A stretch of 64,000 nt of DNA from Erigeron canadensis (lineage: Eukaryota; Streptophyta; Magnoliopsida; Asterales; Asteraceae): positions 5,206,501 through 5,270,500 of the forward strand of contig NC_057768.1 of the NCBI RefSeq assembly GCF_010389155.1, given 5' to 3'. The translations under genes were made by a program, and so were the position numbers. Numbering within the stretch: position 1 is the stretch's first letter; each line of letters begins with the position of its first letter. This document shows, one piece after another, positions 57,860-64,000 of this stretch. The notes beneath the pieces were generated by a model. It did not search any database. It was not told the origin of the DNA and saw only the letters and a program-made list of their open reading frames with translations.

Positions 57860-60800
57860 ATGGCTGGTGAAGCCGGCGGCAGCAGTTCAGAATTGGCTTT
57901 ACAATTAGCCAACTTCATGCAAAATAATGCTAGTCATCACTCACAAAATCCAAAACTATCAGACAATCTCCAAATAAGTTTAAAACTAAATAGCCAAAAT
58001 TACGCTTTATGGACTCGGATGATCCGAGTTGCCATAGGTGGCAAATCAAAAAATTTACTGAATCATCTTACCGAAAACCCACCAGAAAAGGCATCACCAA
58101 AAAAATATGAACAATGGGAGCAGGAAGACCTGATAGTCTTTTCATGGCTCATCCAAAATATCGAACCAAATTTGGCCGGAAATCTCACTGAATTTTCCAC
58201 ATCAAAGGAACTCTGGGATGTCTTGGCAACCACATATAGCAGCGGAAAAGACAAGTTGCAAGCCTTTAATATCCACGTCAAGGCGAATGAACTCAAACAA
58301 AACAAGAAATCACTTGAAGATTTCTGGATTTCTCTCCAAGGCGTGTGGGGAGAGATCGACCGAGTCGACCCGAATCCCATGAAGTGTCCAGAAGACATAA
58401 AATTATATGCCAAAATTAGATCTGAGCATAAACTGTTTCAATTCCTAAATGGATTGGATCAAAAATTCGAGCATATGAAACGGGAAGGTCTCCGGGTAGA
58501 CCCCCTACCAACCGTTGAAACCGCATGCGCCACTGTCCGCAAAGAAGCCGCTCACCAACACATATTGGGAGCAACTTACAATGAAAATCATGGCATTGCT
58601 ACCGGCTTAATCGCCGGAGAGGCGGATGGTATAGGTTTGGCAACCAAGGGTTTACGCCGATTCGACAGCAAGAAAAAACCCGCGATTAAAGATGACAAAT
58701 CCCATTTGCAGTGTGAAGAGTGTGGCATGAATTGACACACCAAAGACCAGTGTTTCGAACTCATTGGCTATCTCGATTGGTGGACTAAAAACCACAAAAC
58801 GGAAAGCAAAAAGGGGGCGAAGAAAACCCTTCTCACTCTTACCGCCAATACCAACAGTAGCAGCACCACCAAAAGTAGTAGTGATCGACGGTCAGAAGGA
58901 GCTTTTGGAGGAGTAGCAGTAGCGGCGGCGACCGGAGGAGAAGAGGAGGAGGAATTTACGGTCACATGTAAAGGGCGGAAAGGGTGGAAACCTAGATCCC
59001 CATGTTTGGCTGCATTATTTGCTTCAAAAAATAAAAAATCCTTACCATACATGTTTCTCCCAAACCGTCCCCCACCAAACCTGCCTAAACTCACAAACCT
59101 AAAATCAAAATGGGCCTCTAGCCCAAGAACCTTTTTTAACATATGTCAAGGCCCACAAAACATAAATGGATCCTCCTATGTGGCCCAAACCCATTTTAAA
59201 AACCCAAATGGGCCATGGATATTTGACTGTGGGGCTACGGATACAATGACGTATGAATTATCCAATTTTACAGAAACATACAAACCTATAAAAACCCACA
59301 TCCAAGTTGCAAACAAAGAAAAAATGGATGTAAAAACTGGGGGAACAATTAAAATTTCTCCGAATATTAAACTCCCTAATTGTCTCCATGTTCCTTCCTT
59401 ATCACACAAACTTTTGTTAATAAGCCATGTGACAAAGGAACTCAATTGTTTTGTCTTAATGCACCCAACTTTTTGTCTCTTACAGGATATCAGGACGGGA
59501 AAGATCATTGGGCGTGGCACTAAAAAAGATGGATTATACTATGTTGACGAAGTGATTCAAAGTGGTACTGCGATGTTAGCACATTGAACTGCTTAAAGAG
59601 AAGCATGGTTATGGCACAGAAGGCTAGGATACCCTTCCGTCAGTTGTTTACATACTTTGTTTCCTAATTTATTTCCTTTTAATAAACCACGTATGTGTGA
59701 AACATGCATTTTAGCTAAAAGTCATAGACAGAGTTTTAAACCCAGCAATACTAGGGTTAAAACCCCATTTTCTTTAGTTCACTCTGATGTGTAGGGTCCT
59801 GCCCCTATTACCGGGGGTCAGAATTTACGATATTACATAATATTTGTTGATGACTGCACCAGCATGACTTGGATTTATTTTTTAAAAAGTAAGGATGAAG
59901 TATGTGAAAAGTTCACTAATTTTTATGCCATGATCCAAACCCAATATCAAAAATCCATCCAAATTTTCCGGTCTGATAATGGTGGAGAATATGTGAATTC
60001 ACAAATGAAAACCTTTTTTCAATACAAAGGAATAGTGCATCAAACTACTTGTCCCTAGACCCCAGAACAAAATGGTGTGGCGGAACGAAAAAACCGTCTC
60101 CTATTAAAGAGCACTCATAATTGAATCACTAGTACCTAAATCCTTCTGGCCCGAAGCACTAGCCACTGCCACATATCTAATCAATCGCCTTCCAACCAAA
60201 ATCTTGAAATTAAAAACCCCGTTAGAAACCCTTTCTAAAATCACCACAATTCCGCAACCCCTCACTCTCCAACCCAAAAATCTTTGGATGCACCGTCTTT
60301 GTTCACATTCCCAAGTCATACGAGGACAAACTTGATCCTTGTGCCGAAAAATGTGTCTTTGTAGGATATGGGGTAGATCAAAAAGGGTACAGATGCTATA
60401 ACCCAAAAACACATCGTCTATTTACCATAATGAATTGTGATTTTCTGGAAACAAAGTACTACTACTCACCTCCACACAGTGGTCAGGGGGAGGAACAAAG
60501 TGATCCACTGAGTTGGTTGAGTTATAGTACTATCTTAGGAAATGATGTGCAAAATCACAGTACTACATCAGCTGAAGTCTCTAATACTAGTGCCACCCCT
60601 GAAGATCCAATTCCCAAAATGGTATCCAAGGTAAGTAATTCTCAACCAAATATATTGGATGAAAATTCTCAAGAAGATGATGTGGATAATACTAATGCTG
60701 ATAATATCCAAGACTCCACGTCTGAAAGTGTGCAGGAAAATGAGGAGGTGGTGCGAAGGAAGTATGTTCTTCCGGCAAGATCAAACAGAGGAATCCCAGC

Positions 60801-62480
60801 AAACCGTTTTTCTCCAGAAAAAACCACCAGAGGAGTCAAGTATCCAATGGCTAATATGGCCAAAGGGAATCTATCTGACAGTGCAAAGGCATTTGCGGCG
60901 AGCCTCTATTCTGAAGAAGTTCCTTCAAACATTGAACAGGCCTTAAAATCAGAAAAATGGAAGAATGCTATGGATGATGAAATGAGAGCATTAAAGAAGA
61001 ATGAGACGTGGAATCAATGCACTTGGCCACAAGGGAAAAAGCCAGTGGGATGTCGATGGGTCTTCACAGTGAAATATAAACCAGATGGGACAGTTGAACG
61101 ATATAAAGCCCGTTTAGTTGCAAAAGGGTACACTCAAACCTATGGAATCGATTACTCAGAAACTTTCTCTCCGAATGCAAAAATGGATACAATAAGAGTT
61201 AACTTTCAGTAGCAGTTAACAAGGGATGGCCCCTCCATTAGTTCGATGTGAAAAATGCTTTCCTGCATGGAGAGCTAAAAGAAGAAGTATACATGGAAGC
61301 CCCACCAGGTTTTTCAGACTGTTTTAAACCTGGAGAAGCATGTCGGTTAAAGAAGTCTCTATATGGACTCAAGCAGTCTCTCAGAGCGTGGTTTGGCAGG
61401 TTCACCCTCGCAATGAAAAGGTATGGGTTTAGACAAAGCAATTCAGATAATACTCTATTTCTCAAGAACAAGAATAGTCGTGTAACATGTTTAATCATCT
61501 ATGTTGATGATATGGTCATCATCGGCGATGATGAAGAAGAAATAAAAAGGCTGAAAGAAGGATTGTTCAAAGAATTTGAGATGAAAGACCTAGGAAATCT
61601 TAAATATTTACTTGGAATTGACGTTTTGAGATCTAAAAGGGGAATCTTCATCTGCCAGAAAAAGTATATATTAGATCTCTTATCAGAATTAGGAATGATT
61701 GATTTCAAACCAGCTGACACACCCATGATAGTCTACCAGAAGTTGTTTATGGAAAATAGAGCTAAACTGGCAGATAGAACCAATTATCAGTGGCTGGTAG
61801 GTAAACTGATATATTTATTGCACACTTGACCCGACATTGCGTATGCTGTTGGAGTTGTAAGTCAGTTTATGCACCAGCCACGGGTTGCTCACATGAATGC
61901 TGTCTTAAGAATTATCAGGTATCTCAAAGGAACCGTTGGCCATGGAGTTTTATTTAGCCCAAACGGACACCTGGATATTCAGATATACACAGATGCTGAT
62001 TGGGCTGGTGACAAAGGGAACATACGTTCAACGTCAGGTTACTTTTCTTTAGTGGGAGGCAATCTCGTTACATGGAGAAGTAAGAAACAGAAGGTGGTGT
62101 CATTATCAAGCGTTGAAGCTGAATTCAGAGGTGTAGCCAAAGGACTAGCAGAAGCACTATAGATAAGGAAACTTGTATCAGAAATAGGGTTTCCTCCACA
62201 CAAAAGCACTCGAATTATGTGTGATAATGAAGCTGCCATTCAGATCTTAGAAAATCCTGTGCAACATAATAGAACAAAGCATGTAAAGGTTGACCGACAT
62301 TTCATCAAAGAAAAACTAGAAGCAGGAATTATCAAGTTACCGTTTGTCAAATCTTCTGATCAATTAGCTGATATTCTTACAAAAGCATTTGGAACAAATA
62401 TGTTTTATAAATGTCTGAGCAAGTTGAATTTTGGTAATCCCACTATTCAACTTAAGGGGGAGTGTCAGAAAGAGGGATAA
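57860..62480 (+). pseudogene. Copia gag-pol polyprotein, multiply broken
   Basis: Gag runs from 57860. Its CCHC zinc knuckle (CEECGMN then HTKDQC) is cut by TGA at 58733. The protease active site near 59225 reads FDCGAT, with Cys where the family usually has Ser. Integrase follows (zinc-binding WLWHRRLGYPS at about 59610; IFRSDNGGEY at about 59970; PEQNGVAERKN at about 60062). Stops: 59585, 59594, 59792, 60056. Frame changes occur near 60110-60430 and again near 61205. Reverse transcriptase begins near 60990 and keeps the catalytic YVDD at 61500-61511. RNase H keeps TDADWAGD (about 61990). Further stops are at 61827 and 62160. The frame ends inside the 3' LTR. The element cannot move on its own. 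Confidence 0.93.
62453..62462 (+). promoter_or_regulatory. Copia polypurine tract
   Basis: AAGGGGGAG just before the 3' LTR, the plus-strand primer site of LTR retroelements. Confidence 0.85.
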
Positions 62481-62714
62481 TTTCAGCAATAATGTCGGGA
62501 TCAGCTTCACATCATTTCCCATTTACAGAAGATCTTTCAAGCAATAGGGCCGCCTCAAATTAGCCTATTATACGGCTCGATTATAGCAAGGATACAACAT
62601 TCAATTTACTACCAAAAATAGACTATTTCTTATGTGTATAAATTGAGATGTTCTCCATCATTGTAATCATAACAGAAATACAATAAAATCACCTTTCAAT
62701 TGTTTTTGTTGACA
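62463..62714 (+). repeat. Copia 3' LTR
   Basis: 252 bp, about 97% identical to the 5' LTR by eye. Confidence 0.95.
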
Positions 62715-63909
62715 TTGAGAAGCTGGACTTGGTAACTACATTCGGTCTCCTTTTAGAGTACACTGATAATACTATCAAATGGTGATAACAACGTAGGAAA
62801 ACATGTTTATCAAAAGTGTATGTTTAGGATGTTGTGAAGAACGTCCTTTTGATCCCATTATAGCAGGGTGTGTTTATACAACACATGGATAGATTTTCCG
62901 TAATATACATGCTATTCAATCAAAATGAGCCAAAGGTATAAAGAACCGTAAAGTTATTTTGAATCCAGAACTGGTTTCTTTATCTCTAGTTTCAATAGAG
63001 GAATTACTTAAAGCTAGACGATCTGTGAGTAACACGATTTTAGCACCGAATTCACAGATTCAATGGTTGATTGGATGTAACAACCGTCGTAGAAATGTTT
63101 TAAATAAGTTCTTTGAATCGTACTTTCGCCATTAGAACGGCTAGACAGTTCAATTTATTTAAGTTCTTGACGTGCTTTAGACCAAATTATGTGCTTATAT
63201 GAAGGTCAATTTGATCTTAAATCTTGGCTTATATGACGAGTTTATGATTAAGTACGATGAAATATTAAAGTTCGGTTCGTAAACGTTCGTGTTCATAAAA
63301 GTTCTAGTTCAAAATGTTCGCAAATAGTCCTTGCATTTATTGAGTTCATTTATTAGCTTCTACATTAGTTAGCAAAAAAGTGTTAGATAAAGTCTTTTTA
63401 TTGAATGTAGGTATATGGCAGTCCTGAATTTACAGTAATTTTTGATGCACTTTCAACGTTGTAATGTCAACTCTTTATCTTCAGTTTTTGGTTCAATGAT
63501 AAAGAAACAAACATATTGTTGTTACCATTGTTATCATTATGTTGATAAATTATTTGTAGGTCAACATACATAAAAGAGTAATAGATATACAATAGTATAT
63601 ATATTGAAAAGAAAAGCAGTTGTTGCCGTTCATGCAAAATAAAATCCGGTTATAACAAAAGTATGAAAGAGGGTTATATGCCAAAATTAGCACCAAGAAA
63701 AAAAGGGGGTTCCATGTGGAAATAGCGAGTTCTATTATAAGTAAAAGGATCCGGTTGTTGCTTGTAAGGACCCGGTTATTGAAGCGGGTTCTATTATCGT
63801 GTTAAATAGGACTCCCTCGCATAGGATACGACTCTAAAGCGGGTTCTATTTATTTATTTAACCGGGACACATTAAGGGATATGTAGTAGTGATTAAAGGA
63901 TTAAGAACA

Positions 63910-64000
63910 TAGGCGGATCCAGGAATTTGTGTTGAGGGGGACCGAACAATTTAGGGTTGGGGTTCGGGTTTTTTTGTTGAGGTACGAGTTTGGGTTGGTC
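63910..64000 (+). mobile_element. hAT-type end, cut by the window edge
   Basis: TAGGCGGATCCAGGAATTTG with GGGGG words close behind resembles the TAGGGGCGGAGA end of the hAT MITE at 45187. Only one end is in view. Confidence 0.4.

Larger units (their letters stand above)
57524..62714 (+). mobile_element. Ty1/copia LTR retrotransposon, 5.2 kb, inside the CACTA element
   Basis: Both LTRs start TGTCAGAAAGAGGG and end TTTTTGTTGACA, flanked by a perfect TTGAG duplication (57519-57523, 62715-62719). Domain order gag, protease, integrase, reverse transcriptase, RNase H identifies copia. By eye the LTRs differ by six substitutions and one indel over 252 bp, so the insertion is fairly young. Its coding region is nevertheless broken. 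The lineage within copia is not assigned. Confidence 0.96.
56223..63891. mobile_element. Non-autonomous CACTA element carrying a gene fragment
   Basis: The left end is CACTACTACACAAATC; the right end read in reverse is CACTACTACATATCCC. The 3-bp duplication ATT flanks both (56220-56222, 63892-63894). Both subterminal regions are packed with CGGGTTCTATT/AATAGAACTCGCT words in opposite orientations. Without the copia insert it is about 2.47 kb. It encodes no transposase but carries a SAR1-like fragment at 57013, as gene-capturing CACTA elements do. Confidence 0.88.

Noticed and set aside
58768..59142. 124-codon minus-strand frame
   Set aside because: It is antisense to the copia gag-protease region; the sense strand has the real domains.

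Overview
The window is plant nuclear DNA, almost certainly from a eudicot. Genes have many GT-AG introns, the intergenic DNA is AT-rich, and transposons of every major plant class are nested in one another. The species cannot be fixed from sequence alone. An intact gene that looks like the arbuscular-mycorrhiza transporter STR2 suggests a mycorrhizal host.

Layout. 1-2.2 kb: a Helitron-like end, then a dead PIF/Harbinger transposase fragment split by a hAT element that itself holds a solo LTR. 2.6-16.6 kb is the gene-rich part: a GTE-type bromodomain/NET gene (2774-4289, +, 3 exons, 449 aa), an ABCG half-transporter best matched to STR2 (7009-10024, +, 3 exons, 727 aa), and converging on it a 17-exon M3 metallopeptidase of the organellar oligopeptidase type (16550-11309, -, 760 aa). 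16.7-27 kb is repeats: a hAT relic, a long-inverted-repeat element, a solo LTR, and a duplicated ~1 kb segment whose two copies carry different later insertions (hAT MITE in one; SINE and ~3 kb Helitron-like insert in the other), each copy giving the empty site of the other. 28.3 kb: a small single-exon gene (92 aa). 32.1-36.5 kb: an AGL17/ANR1-like MIKC MADS-box gene on the minus strand with SINE-like inserts in its introns.

36.6-64 kb has no other convincing host gene. It holds MITEs, several Helitron-like elements, a ~2.4 kb solo LTR (43518-50332) invaded by a hAT MITE and by a 3.9 kb hAT element with a RICESLEEPER-like transposase broken by three in-frame stops; that hAT element holds another solo LTR. 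Further right are a CACTA-type end, a repeated leader-like module ending in a truncated ribosomal protein S20 start, and a non-autonomous CACTA element (56223-63891) that carries a SAR1 GTPase fragment and was later hit by a nearly complete but decayed Ty1/copia element (57524-62714).

The four host genes do not form a pathway. They are chromatin reading (GTE), probable symbiotic lipid export (STR2-like), organellar peptide turnover (OOP-like) and transcription (MADS). The strongest novelty is the transposon stratigraphy, with target-site duplications at many levels, and the captured gene fragments. I found no convincing undescribed enzymatic system. Exon junctions and family names come from reading the sequence and from memory of the families; no search was run.
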